Shown here one piece after another: positions 35,293-42,862 of a stretch of DNA of 64,000 nt; positions within the stretch are counted from its first letter, which is position 1; each line of letters opens with the position of its first letter. The position numbers and the translations under genes are program-made. The notes under the pieces are model-generated. The model was given only the letters and a program-made list of their open reading frames with translations, had not been told where the DNA came from and searched no databases. The stretch is from positions 245,491 to 309,490 of the forward strand of contig SFGZ01000003.1 of the NCBI GenBank assembly GCA_004557505.1. The letters run 5' to 3'. The DNA comes from Coriobacteriaceae bacterium. Lineage in GTDB: Bacteria; Actinomycetota; Coriobacteriia; Coriobacteriales; Atopobiaceae.

Positions 35293-36906
35293 ATGACCGA
35301 GCGCGCCGCGCGCAGGCTCACCGTGGGACGTCGGCTCTCGCGGAGGTTCCAGGTGAACCTCGTGGGGGAGGGTGCCCTCGCGGGGCTTCTCGGCGGCGGC
35401 GTCGTCACGCTCTACCGCCTCGCGCTCTCGCTTGCGGAGAGGGGCCTGCGCTCCATCACCGGAGAGTTCGCGGGGCACGCGCTCCTCATGGCCGCCTGGT
35501 TCGCCGTCCTCGCCGCCATACTCCTCGTGGTCTCCAAGCTCATGCTGTGGGAGCCATACACGCAGGGGAGCGGCATCCCCCAGACCGATGCCGAGGTCAT
35601 AGGCCGCATCGACATGCCGTGGCACCGCGTCGTCGCGGCAAAGTTTGCCGAGGGGACGCTCTGCGCCTTCGCGGGCCTCTCGCTCGGCCGCGAGGGCCCC
35701 TCCGTCCAGCTGGGGGGCATGTCCGGCAAGGCGGTCGCGCGGGCTCTCGGGCGCGGAAGGGGAGAGGAGCGGCTGCTCGTCACCTGCGGGGCCGCCGCGG
35801 GCATGTCCGCGGCGTTCCACGCGCCGCTGACGGGCGTCCTCTTCGCCGTCGAGGAGATCCACAAGCAGTTCAACGCCCCGCTCATCATATCGGTCATGAC
35901 AGCGTCGGTCGTCTCGGACTTTCTCGTCTCGCAGGTGCTTGGGGTGAGGCCGGTCCTCAGCCTCTCCTTTGCCGCCGACATCCCGCATGTGGACTATGCG
36001 CTCGTCGTGGCCCTCGGCCTTGCCTGCGGCATCCTCGGGGCGCTGCACAACAGCGGCATGTTCTTTTCCCAGCGATGCTACGACAAGGTCAAGCGGCACC
36101 TGCCGTATGCGCGGCTCGCCATCCCCTTTGCGCTCGCGGGCGTGGTGGCGTTCACGTTTCCGCAGCTCATGTGTGGCGGCGATGCCATCGTTGAGACCAT
36201 ACAGCAGACGGGCGGCCTCACGTGGTGGGTCATCACGGGGCTCCTGCTTGGCAAGTACCTCTTCACGACCGTCTGCTTTGCCTCCGGGGCGCCGGGAGGC
36301 ACGCTCTTTCCGCTGGTTGCGATGGGCTCGCTGGTGGGCGGGCTCTTCGGGCTGGTCGCCATCAACGCGCTGGGGCTTCCGCAGGCATACGTGGTGAACT
36401 TCGTGGCCCTGGGCGTGGCGGGGTGCTTCTCGGGCGTCGTGAGGGCGCCCGTGACGGCCGTGGTGCTGGTCTTCGAGCTCACGGGCTCCCTGGACTCGCT
36501 GCTCTCCGTCTCCATCGTCGCCATCCTGGCGTACGTCACGGCGAACGTCCTTCGCGTGGACCCGTTCTACGAGCACCTGCTCGCAGGCCTTCTGGGCGTG
36601 ACGCCCGACGACCCCATGGTGAACGGCGAGGCGGGAGAGAAGATAGTACACACCTATGCGGTGGGCACGGGCGCGCGCATAGAGGGCATGCTCGTCCGGG
36701 ACATCCCGTGGCCGGACGGCGTGCGCGTGGTGACGGTCGAGAGGGCGGGCCAGGAGATCGTGCCCACGGGGGACACGTCCATCATGGCGCTGGACAACCT
36801 GCTCATCATCATGGATACGGACACCGAGAGCGACGCAGGCCTCAAGCTGCAACAGATGACGCGAGCCGGCATAGACACCCAGTGGACGCCATCGAACGTG
36901 CGATGA
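35293..36906 (+). CDS. ClC-type chloride/proton antiporter with TrkA-C domain
   Basis: 537 residues, about 12 membrane segments. ClC selectivity motifs are present: GSGIPQ, GREGPSVQLGG with the gating Glu, and GAPGGTLFPLVAMG. The inner proton-pathway Glu is also present (APLTGVLFAVEEI), so the protein should be an exchanger, not a channel. The C-terminal 85 residues form a TrkA-C/RCK_C-like domain (GARIEGMLVRDIPWP to IIMDT), a possible ligand-sensing module. ATG 35293 was preferred because GGAGGG lies upstream at 35274; ATG 35272 would add seven residues. It is the last rightward gene before the orientation switch. Confidence 0.92.
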   Translation: MTERAARRLTVGRRLSRRFQVNLVGEGALAGLLGGGVVTLYRLALSLAERGLRSITGEFAGHALLMAAWFAVLAAILLVVSKLMLWEPYTQGSGIPQTDAEVIGRIDMPWHRVVAAKFAEGTLCAFAGLSLGREGPSVQLGGMSGKAVARALGRGRGEERLLVTCGAAAGMSAAFHAPLTGVLFAVEEIHKQFNAPLIISVMTASVVSDFLVSQVLGVRPVLSLSFAADIPHVDYALVVALGLACGILGALHNSGMFFSQRCYDKVKRHLPYARLAIPFALAGVVAFTFPQLMCGGDAIVETIQQTGGLTWWVITGLLLGKYLFTTVCFASGAPGGTLFPLVAMGSLVGGLFGLVAINALGLPQAYVVNFVALGVAGCFSGVVRAPVTAVVLVFELTGSLDSLLSVSIVAILAYVTANVLRVDPFYEHLLAGLLGVTPDDPMVNGEAGEKIVHTYAVGTGARIEGMLVRDIPWPDGVRVVTVERAGQEIVPTGDTSIMALDNLLIIMDTDTESDAGLKLQQMTRAGIDTQWTPSNVR

Positions 36907-37062
36907 TGGGTTGGTGTAGTTGCCGTATAGTCGACGAGCGCTTGGGTCATTCGGCTAAGGACTGTCGGCGAGGTGGGCCCATCGGTGTCGAACCGCTTCG
37001 AAGCCCGGGGGTCATGTAAGGGGGACAAAGGCAGGTGCCGCGAAGTTTCGCACAGAATCGTT

Positions 37063-37090
37063 ACTTTACATAAGATATATTATCACGGCT
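37063..37090 (-). other. dif site (XerC/XerD recombination site, replication terminus)
   Basis: On the minus strand the left arm is AGCCGTGATAA, the centre is TATATC, and the right arm is TTATGTAAAGT. This is the 11-6-11 layout of dif sites. The right (XerD-type) arm differs at one position from the Bacillus subtilis arm as I recall it, and at two from E. coli. The left arm keeps the inner ATAA. The site is AT-rich within GC-rich DNA, unique in the window as far as I can see, and sits where gene orientation converges. Chromosome dimers would be resolved here by XerC/XerD under FtsK control. The comparison sequences are from memory, not from a search. Confidence 0.82.
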
Positions 37091-37191
37091 TTATAGGGGA
37101 GTGGAACGCGCTCGCGCAAGCGGAGGCCGAGACAGACCCGCCCGCCGAAAGGCCCACGACGCGGCGGGCCCACGGGGGCACATGCAAGGAC

Positions 37192-37229
37192 GTGTCCCGG
37201 ATGGAATCGCTTTCCGCCATCCGGGACAC
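37192..37229. terminator. 13-bp perfect inverted repeat downstream of trxB
   Basis: GTGTCCCGGATGG and CCATCCGGGACAC flank a 12-base loop, about 30 bases beyond the trxB stop and 100 bases from the dif site. It could end trxB transcription; T tracts are absent on the minus strand, so another function is possible. Confidence 0.45.
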
Positions 37230-37260
37230 ACCCTTCTTGAGAAGGCTCTCCTGAGTCCTG

Positions 37261-38217
37261 CTAGCCCTCGACGGGCCTCCCCAGATACGCCGCGGCGCTG
37301 TTTGCCGCAACGGCGCCGTCCGCAGCCGCCGTCACGATCTGGCGCAGCGGCGTCCTGCGAACGTCACCCGCCGCAAAGAGTCCAGGCGTCCTCGTCGCCA
37401 TGCGCTCGTCCGTGACGACGTAGCCCGCAGGATCGAGCTCGGCAAGCCCGTCGACGAGTTGGCTCGAGGGAACGCGCCCGACGAAGACGAAGACGCCAAA
37501 GGAACCCTCGTCGTACCTCTCGGTTGTTATCTCGCCCGTCTCGTTGTTCCTGAAGCTTATGCTGCTGGGCAGCTCGCCGCCGTCTAGCGAGACGATACTC
37601 GTAAGGTACCTTATGGTTACCTTCTCGCTCTCCTCGAGCTCGCGTGCGACGGCAGCCTGGGCGCGCAGATGGTCCTTGCGGACGATAAGGACCACCTCGC
37701 AGGCGAATCGAGTGAGGAACAGCGCCTCCTCGGCGGCCGAGTTGCCACCGCCCACCACGTAGACGCGCTTGCCGCGGTAGAACATGCCATCGCAGGTTGC
37801 GCAGTACGAGACGCCATGCGAGGCGAACCTCTCCTCGCCGTCGAAGCCGGCGCGACGCGGCGTGGCGCCCCCGGCGAGGATGACGGCCCTCGCGACAAGC
37901 CCGCCCTCGGGCGTAGCGAGGGTAAAGAGGCCGCTTTCGTCGTTGCGGGCGATGCCCGTCACCTGCTCCATGCGCACCTCGGCGCCGAGGTCGGCTGCCT
38001 GGGACCGCATTGCCTCGGAGAGCGTGTAGCCGTCCGTGTGCGGAAGACCCGGATAGTTGTCGATCTCGGTCGTGAGGATGGCCTGGCCGCCAAACGCCTC
38101 CTGCTCGAGCGTCAGCGCGTCAAGGAGCGAGCGCTGGGCATAGATCGCCGCCGTGAGGCCCGCCGGGCCGCCGCCGACAATGACGAGATCTTTTACCTGT
38201 TGGTTATTGCTTCCCAT
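37261..38217 (-). CDS. trxB: Thioredoxin reductase
   Basis: 318-residue flavoenzyme that reduces thioredoxin with NADPH. FAD motif GGGPAGLTAA at about 15-24, redox-active Cys139-Ala-Thr-Cys142 followed by DG, NAD(P)-binding GGGNSAAEEA, and C-terminal GLFAAGDVRRTPLRQIVTAAADGA are all present. No thioredoxin gene is next to it. ATG 38217 is chosen because the family begins a few residues before VKDLVIVGGG; the frame is open to 38256. The ribosome-binding site is weak. Confidence 0.93.
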   Translation of the reverse strand: MGSNNQQVKDLVIVGGGPAGLTAAIYAQRSLLDALTLEQEAFGGQAILTTEIDNYPGLPHTDGYTLSEAMRSQAADLGAEVRMEQVTGIARNDESGLFTLATPEGGLVARAVILAGGATPRRAGFDGEERFASHGVSYCATCDGMFYRGKRVYVVGGGNSAAEEALFLTRFACEVVLIVRKDHLRAQAAVARELEESEKVTIRYLTSIVSLDGGELPSSISFRNNETGEITTERYDEGSFGVFVFVGRVPSSQLVDGLAELDPAGYVVTDERMATRTPGLFAAGDVRRTPLRQIVTAAADGAVAANSAAAYLGRPVEG

Positions 38218-38357
38218 ATGAGTCCAATCCGACCGGTGGGAAAGGGTGCGCCGCACTCCCCCGGCCTTCCTTCCCGTGACTGCTTTCCCCTGCTATACCC
38301 TACTTTTGGAATAGCATATACGGGCACGGCGCCTGAATTGGGGAATCCCCATGCGAA

Positions 38358-38382
38358 CCCCGCGAGAGGGAAGCTCGCGGGG
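38358..38382 (-). terminator. Terminator after uraA
   Basis: On the minus strand, CCCCGCGAG, a 7-base loop and CTCGCGGGG form a 9-bp perfect stem about 55 bases past the uraA stop and upstream of trxB; TT follows. Confidence 0.55.
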
Positions 38383-38436
38383 GGATTGTGGGTGCCGCCG
38401 ATGGTGTGACGTGGGACCCACGGGCCCACAGAGGGT

Positions 38437-39750
38437 CTAGCTAACGTGACCTGCCCGCCGCGTCTTTTGGGCGGCGGCCTTCTGGGCTCCCTCCGAAGAG
38501 GGCATGGGAAGCACGAGGTTCATGAGGATCCCCACGAGAGTCGAGGTGGCCATGCCGGGAAGCGCATACTGCCCGAGCGGGACGGAGATCCCGGACGTCT
38601 CCATGCCCACGCCAAGGATGATGACGACCGAGGCGATCATGAGGTTGCGGTTGGCCCCAAAGTCGACCTTGTTGGTCACGAACATCCTGAGGCCGTTGGA
38701 GGCGATGAGGCCAAAGAGCAGGAGGCTCACGCCGCCCATGACGGGCGTCGGGATCGAGCGGATGAGCGCGGCGAGCTTGGGGCAGAGGCCCCCGACGACC
38801 AGGGCGAACCCCGCCGCATACCAGAAGACCTGCGTGGAGTAGACGCGCGTGACGCTCATGACGCCGATGTTCTCGGCATACGTGGTGGTTGGGGGCCCGC
38901 CGAAAAGGCCGGAGACGACGGTGGAGATGCCGTCCCCGGCAAGCGAGCGCGGCAGCATCGGGCGATAGTCCTTACCCACGATCTCGCCGACGGCAAGAAG
39001 GTGGCCGATGTGCTCGATGACGACCACGAGGGCGACGGGGGCAACGAGGGCGACGGCACCCCAGTCCCACACGGGATGCCGGAACGCGGGAAGGCCAATC
39101 CACGCGGCGTCGACGACGGCCTGGAAGTCGACGAGGCCGCAGGCAAGCGAGACGACGTAGCCAAGGATGATGGCGAGAAGCACGGGGACGGTTCCGACAA
39201 GGCCGCCCGCGCTCGAGAAGATGACGGCGGCAAAGAGCGTTATCGCGGCGATGACCGCCCCAAGCCCATAGAAGGCCGTGGTCCCATCCGGCGCGGTGGT
39301 CTGGAAGGCCATGCCGGCCGCCGTGGCGGAAAGCCCCACGCCGATGACGACCATGACCGACGCGACGAGCACCGGCGGGAGCAGCCTGTCGAGCCAGCTC
39401 GTGCCCACCAGCCTTATGACGCCCGCCACGGCGAGGAAGACGAGGCCCGCAACGACAACGCCGGAGAGTGCGGCGTCGAGGCCGCGCGTGGCGCCGATGA
39501 TCACGATGGGGCTGATGAAGGCGAATGAGCTGCCAAGGTAGCTGGGGATCCTGTTCCCCGTGACAAGCAGGTAGCAGATGGTGCCGATGCCCGAGCACAT
39601 GATGGCCACGTTTGGGTCGAGGCCCGTGAGGACGGGAACCAGGACCGTCGCGCCGAACATGCTCATCATGTGCTGGATGCCCAGGGGGATCGCCCGGGAG
39701 ACCGAGACCCTGTCGTCGACGCCGATGACCTCTCGTTCGTGTTGCTGCAT
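38437..39750 (-). CDS. uraA: Uracil permease (NCS2 family)
   Basis: 437 residues with about 14 hydrophobic segments. NCS2 uracil-type signatures: GIQHMMSMFGATVLVPVLTGLDP, PSYLGSSFAFISP, VIEHIGHLLAVGEIVGKD (substrate Glu) and GLFGGPPTTTYAENIGVMSVTRVYST (second Glu). It imports uracil with protons. It starts 12 bases after the stop of the purine permease, so the two transporters are co-transcribed. A strong hairpin follows the stop. Confidence 0.93.
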   Translation of the reverse strand: MQQHEREVIGVDDRVSVSRAIPLGIQHMMSMFGATVLVPVLTGLDPNVAIMCSGIGTICYLLVTGNRIPSYLGSSFAFISPIVIIGATRGLDAALSGVVVAGLVFLAVAGVIRLVGTSWLDRLLPPVLVASVMVVIGVGLSATAAGMAFQTTAPDGTTAFYGLGAVIAAITLFAAVIFSSAGGLVGTVPVLLAIILGYVVSLACGLVDFQAVVDAAWIGLPAFRHPVWDWGAVALVAPVALVVVIEHIGHLLAVGEIVGKDYRPMLPRSLAGDGISTVVSGLFGGPPTTTYAENIGVMSVTRVYSTQVFWYAAGFALVVGGLCPKLAALIRSIPTPVMGGVSLLLFGLIASNGLRMFVTNKVDFGANRNLMIASVVIILGVGMETSGISVPLGQYALPGMATSTLVGILMNLVLPMPSSEGAQKAAAQKTRRAGHVS

Positions 39751-39762
39751 GCGCCAGACCGC

Positions 39763-41076
39763 CTAAGAAAGCAGGAAGTAGACGAGGAAGGCGGCCGCAG
39801 AGACCCACATGAGCGGCTTGGTCTTCCTTGCGCGACCGGTGACCAGGGCAACGATGACGTAGGCGATGAACCCCATGCCGATGCCGTTGGAGATCGAGTA
39901 CGTGAGGGGGATTCCCGCGATGACCATGAACGCGGGGAAGCCCTCGAGCAGGTCGGTCCAATCGATGTCCACGACGTCGGTCATCATGAGGAAGCCGACG
40001 ATGACGAGGGCCCCGCACGTGGCGGCGCTGCTCACGATGGAGATGACGGGGGCGAAGAACGCGGCGATGATGAAGAGGACGCCCGTGAAGACGGAGGTGA
40101 GGCCCGTTCGACCGCCGTCGGCCGCGCCGGAGGCGGACTCGACGAATGTCGTGATCGAGGAGGCGCCCACGAGGCCGCCCACGGCAGCTGCCGTAGAGTC
40201 GGCGATGAGGATCTCGCGGATGTTCTCGACGGTGCCGTCCTCGTTGAGGAACTCGCCCTGCTTGGCGACGGCCATTGCGGTGCCCATGGTGTCGAAGAAG
40301 TCGGACATCATGAGGGAGAACGCAAAGACGAGGAGTATTGGCGTGGTGAGGACCTTGGCGATGGCGACGGTACCGGTGGAGTCCGCCATGAAGGGCGCGC
40401 CGAAGGACGAGAAGTCGAGCGCGGAGACGATGCCTGCGGGTGCCTGAGTGACGCCGAGGGGGATGCCGCAGAGGACGGCGATGATGATGCCGATGAGGAT
40501 GGACCCCTTGACGTCCATGGCGTAGAGGATGACCGTGGCGATGATGGAGACGAGGCCGACGATGAACATGGGACTCGTGACGTCACCAAAGGCGACCATG
40601 GTGGACTCGCTGGCAACGATGATCCCGCCGTCGGCAAGGCCGATCATCGCGATGAAGATGCCAAGGCCCACGGAGATGGCGTGGCGCAGCGAGACCGGGA
40701 TGGCGTCCATGATGGCCTCGCGAAGGCCGCAGAGGACCAGGATGAGGATCGCGCAGCCCTCGACAAAGATGACGGCCATCGAGACCTGCCAGTCGGCACC
40801 GTTGATGGCCCCGAGCGTGAAGGCGACCACCGCGTTGATTCCCATGCCCGAGGCGCAGGCAAGGGGCCTGTTGGCGAAGACGCCCATGAAGATGGTCATG
40901 ATGCCGGCGCCTATGCAGGTCGAGGTGACGGCCGCGTTCATGGGGACGCCGGCTGCGGAGAGCAGGGAGGGGTTAACGGCGATGATGTACGCCATGGCGA
41001 GGAAGGTGGTGAGGCCCGCGCGGAGTTCCTGCCCCGCAGACGAGCCCCTCTTCCCCATCTTGAAGAACTTCTCCAT
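39763..41076 (-). CDS. NCS2-type purine permease (AzgA/PbuG-like)
   Basis: 437-residue membrane protein of the adenine/guanine/hypoxanthine permease group. MEKFFKMGKRGSS, TFLAMAYIIAVNPSLLSAAG, GMGINAVVAFT, the SASGAADGGRTGLTSV segment and SDFFDTMGTAMAVAKQ are typical. The substrate among purine bases is not resolved. ATG 41076 has AAGGGTGG upstream; the longer open frame to 41205 is unconserved. It lies between dut and uraA, giving an operon for nucleobase uptake and dNTP control. Confidence 0.92.
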   Translation of the reverse strand: MEKFFKMGKRGSSAGQELRAGLTTFLAMAYIIAVNPSLLSAAGVPMNAAVTSTCIGAGIMTIFMGVFANRPLACASGMGINAVVAFTLGAINGADWQVSMAVIFVEGCAILILVLCGLREAIMDAIPVSLRHAISVGLGIFIAMIGLADGGIIVASESTMVAFGDVTSPMFIVGLVSIIATVILYAMDVKGSILIGIIIAVLCGIPLGVTQAPAGIVSALDFSSFGAPFMADSTGTVAIAKVLTTPILLVFAFSLMMSDFFDTMGTAMAVAKQGEFLNEDGTVENIREILIADSTAAAVGGLVGASSITTFVESASGAADGGRTGLTSVFTGVLFIIAAFFAPVISIVSSAATCGALVIVGFLMMTDVVDIDWTDLLEGFPAFMVIAGIPLTYSISNGIGMGFIAYVIVALVTGRARKTKPLMWVSAAAFLVYFLLS

Positions 41077-41173
41077 GTCTTCCACCCTTTCTGTTCGAAG
41101 AGCCAGGGACCATACAAACCAGCCATGGCCGCGCGCGGTCGCAGCGGGATGAGACGAGAGGGCCGTGGGGCGC

Positions 41174-41620
41174 CTAGACGCCGCTCGAGCCGAAGCCGCC
41201 GGCACCGCGATCGGTCTCGTCGAGCTCGTCGACCTCCTCGAGGCGGACGGCGGGGACCCGCTTGATGACGAGCTGGGCGATCCTCTCGCCCCGCTCTATG
41301 TGGACGCTCTTGGACGGATCGAGGTTGATGGCGCAGACCTTGAGCTCGCCGCGATAGTGGGCGTCGATGAGGCCCGGGGTGTTGGCCATGGAGAGGCCCT
41401 CGCGAAGGGCAAGGCCGCTGCGGGGCTGGACGAAGCCGGCGTACCCCTCGGGAATGGCGATGGCGAGGCCGGTGCCCACAAGCCTGCGCTCGAAGGGCGC
41501 GAGCGTGACGTCCTCGTTCGATCGCAGGTCGAGGCCGGCGTCTCCCTCATAGGCGTAGCTGGGAAGCTCGACCGTCGGGTCGATGCGCTTGATGGGGAGT
41601 GTCACGTTGTCGTCTGTCAT
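41174..41620 (-). CDS. dut: dUTP diphosphatase
   Basis: 148-residue trimeric dUTPase. All five motifs are visible: DAGLDLRS, PRSGLALREG, GLIDAHYRGELKV, ERIAQLVIKRV and the C-terminal RGAGGFGSSGV that closes over the active site. It removes dUTP and supplies dUMP for thymidylate synthesis. It overlaps nrdR by 4 bases, linking it to deoxynucleotide regulation. Confidence 0.95.
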   Translation of the reverse strand: MTDDNVTLPIKRIDPTVELPSYAYEGDAGLDLRSNEDVTLAPFERRLVGTGLAIAIPEGYAGFVQPRSGLALREGLSMANTPGLIDAHYRGELKVCAINLDPSKSVHIERGERIAQLVIKRVPAVRLEEVDELDETDRGAGGFGSSGV

Positions 41621-42066
41621 TTGTTGAGGCTCCTCAGCTCCTCGCTGAACTCGTCCACGTCCTTGAAGTCACGATATACGGAGGCGAAGCGTATGTACGC
41701 CACCTTGTCCACGTTCACAAGGCGCTTGAGCACCATGCTCCCAAGGTCATGGGAGGCGACCTCGTTGACCCCCTCGTCACGCAGCTCTGACTCGATGTCA
41801 TCGATGAGGCCGTCGAGCGTCTCGACGGGAACGCTGCGCTTGACCGTGGCAGTCAAGAGGCCGCGCATGAGCTTCTGGCGATCGAACGTCTCCTTGCGGC
41901 CATCCTTCTTGACGACCAGAAGCGGCATCTCCTCGCGGCGCTCGTAGGTCGTGAACCGGTAGCCGCATCTGACGCACTCGCGCCTGCGGCGAATGGCATC
42001 GTTGCTCTCGGACGGCCGTGAATCAACGACCTTCGACTCTTCGCACCCGCACTTTGGACAGCGCAT
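41617..42066 (-). CDS. nrdR: NrdR, repressor of ribonucleotide reductase genes
   Basis: 149 residues. The N-terminal zinc ribbon has Cys3, Cys6, Cys31 and Cys34 (MRCPKCG, ECVRCGYRF), followed by an ATP-cone (about 49-139) with VVKKDGRKETFDRQKLMRGLL. It senses ATP/dATP and represses nrd genes. ATG 42066 has AAGGAGG upstream. The stop overlaps dut. I looked for a paired NrdR box just upstream and did not see one. Confidence 0.95.
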   Translation of the reverse strand: MRCPKCGCEESKVVDSRPSESNDAIRRRRECVRCGYRFTTYERREEMPLLVVKKDGRKETFDRQKLMRGLLTATVKRSVPVETLDGLIDDIESELRDEGVNEVASHDLGSMVLKRLVNVDKVAYIRFASVYRDFKDVDEFSEELRSLNK

Positions 42067-42217
42067 CAAACCTCCTTGTGGACTTCTAGTAGGAACTTAA
42101 CACAAGGCGTCCAAGTTTCCACCACAAAGATGGTCCTGAAACCAAACTGGAAAGTAAGGCGTCGGTCCAGATGCGCCTCGGGCAGGCGGCCGAGGCCGGA
42201 GGGGCGTCCCGGCGATG

Positions 42218-42667
42218 CTAGCGGGATGCGGGAACGAGGAGGGCTTGCCCCGGCCGCAAGCTCGACGTGCCCAGGGAGTTCTTCTCCGAGATCCACTTCG
42301 CAAGCTCTGCCGTGCTGTATCCGTCGACGCGATGCCGAGAGGCAAGGCCCCAGACGGAATCCCCGGGCTCGACGACGATCTGTTGTGCGGGGAGGGAGGA
42401 GAGCGCGGCGTCCATGCGCTCGGAGACGGAGGCGTTGCCCGCCACGAGCGCGGCGAGAAGCCCCAGGGCCACCGCAAGCGTGCAGGCGGCAACCGCGAGG
42501 ACGTCCCCGCGAGACGCGCGCTGGCGGGCCATGGCCGCCCCGCGCGGCCGACGGGCCCTCCCCGTGGCACCGTGGCCTGCCCCGCCCTCTAGAAGCGTGA
42601 GCGTGGGGTAGGAGGCAACGAGGGCCGAGGAGCCCTCGATACCGTACATGCGGCTGGTGTTTGTCAT
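42218..42667 (-). CDS. Membrane-anchored LysM protein, candidate SOS cell-division inhibitor (YneA/DivS-like)
   Basis: 149 residues. A positively charged cytoplasmic part of about 58 residues is followed by one membrane segment (about 59-77) and an extracellular LysM domain (about 95-147: IVVEPGDSVWGLASRH to RPGQALLVP). Topology and position, divergent from lexA across several LexA-box-like sites, match YneA of Bacillus and resemble the divS-lexA arrangement of corynebacteria. Its role in blocking division after DNA damage is inference. ATG 42667 follows GAGGGGAG; the frame is open to 42778 but without a site. The 42070-42217 stretch between this gene and nrdR shows no gene. Confidence 0.75.
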   Translation of the reverse strand: MTNTSRMYGIEGSSALVASYPTLTLLEGGAGHGATGRARRPRGAAMARQRASRGDVLAVAACTLAVALGLLAALVAGNASVSERMDAALSSLPAQQIVVEPGDSVWGLASRHRVDGYSTAELAKWISEKNSLGTSSLRPGQALLVPASR

Positions 42668-42747
42668 ACTGCGCTCCCCTCTCGTGTGCTTGCCGGGACC
42701 TTTATACCGTTCGCGCGGGACGCTAATTAGCACCTTGCGTTGGTGAC

Positions 42748-42761
42748 CGAACACCTGTACC
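42748..42761. promoter_or_regulatory. LexA-box-like sequence 1
   Basis: CGAACACCTGTACC matches the Gram-positive CGAAC-N4-GTTCG pattern in 8 of 10 fixed positions. It is the nearest of the three sites to the LysM gene, 81 bases upstream of its start. Confidence 0.5.
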
Positions 42762-42771
42762 CTAGTATCAA

Positions 42772-42785
42772 CGTACATTTGTTCG
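42772..42785. promoter_or_regulatory. LexA-box-like sequence 2
   Basis: CGTACATTTGTTCG matches CGAAC-N4-GTTCG in 9 of 10 fixed positions and lies midway between the two divergent genes. Confidence 0.7.
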
Positions 42786-42799
42786 TGTCAAGCATTATT

Positions 42800-42813
42800 A
42801 GAACATTTGTTTG
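42800..42813. promoter_or_regulatory. LexA-box-like sequence 3, overlapping the lexA -35
   Basis: AGAACATTTGTTTG matches CGAAC-N4-GTTCG in 8 of 10 fixed positions and overlaps the first bases of the lexA -35 element, as expected for autorepression. Confidence 0.65.
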
Positions 42814-42839
42814 CAAAAAGGTGCGAGGGCGGCTATGAT
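42811..42839 (+). promoter_or_regulatory. lexA promoter
   Basis: TTGCAA (42811-42816), a 17-base spacer, then TATGAT (42834-42839), 24 bases before the lexA ATG. The -35 matches 4 of 6 and the -10 matches 5 of 6 sigma-70 consensus positions. Confidence 0.65.
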
Positions 42840-42862
42840 GGGGTCAGACGAGAGGAGACGCC

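Larger units (their letters stand above)
36907..37260. other. 354-base intergenic gap at the orientation switch
   Basis: No gene is convincing here. The short open frames have no ribosome-binding site or recognisable sequence. The gap contains a dif-like site (37063-37090) and a 13-bp inverted repeat (37192-37229), both listed separately. The stretch 37056-37100 is markedly AT-rich against its surroundings. A GTGTCGAACC near 36990 looks superficially like a tRNA T-arm, but no acceptor stem or CCA end accompanies it. Confidence 0.75.

Noticed and set aside
36960..37015. tRNA-like T-arm sequence GTGTCGAACC
   Set aside because: No acceptor stem, anticodon arm or CCA end can be drawn around it.
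42067..42217. NrdR operator upstream of nrdR
   Set aside because: No pair of ACACwATATAGTGT-like boxes is recognisable.
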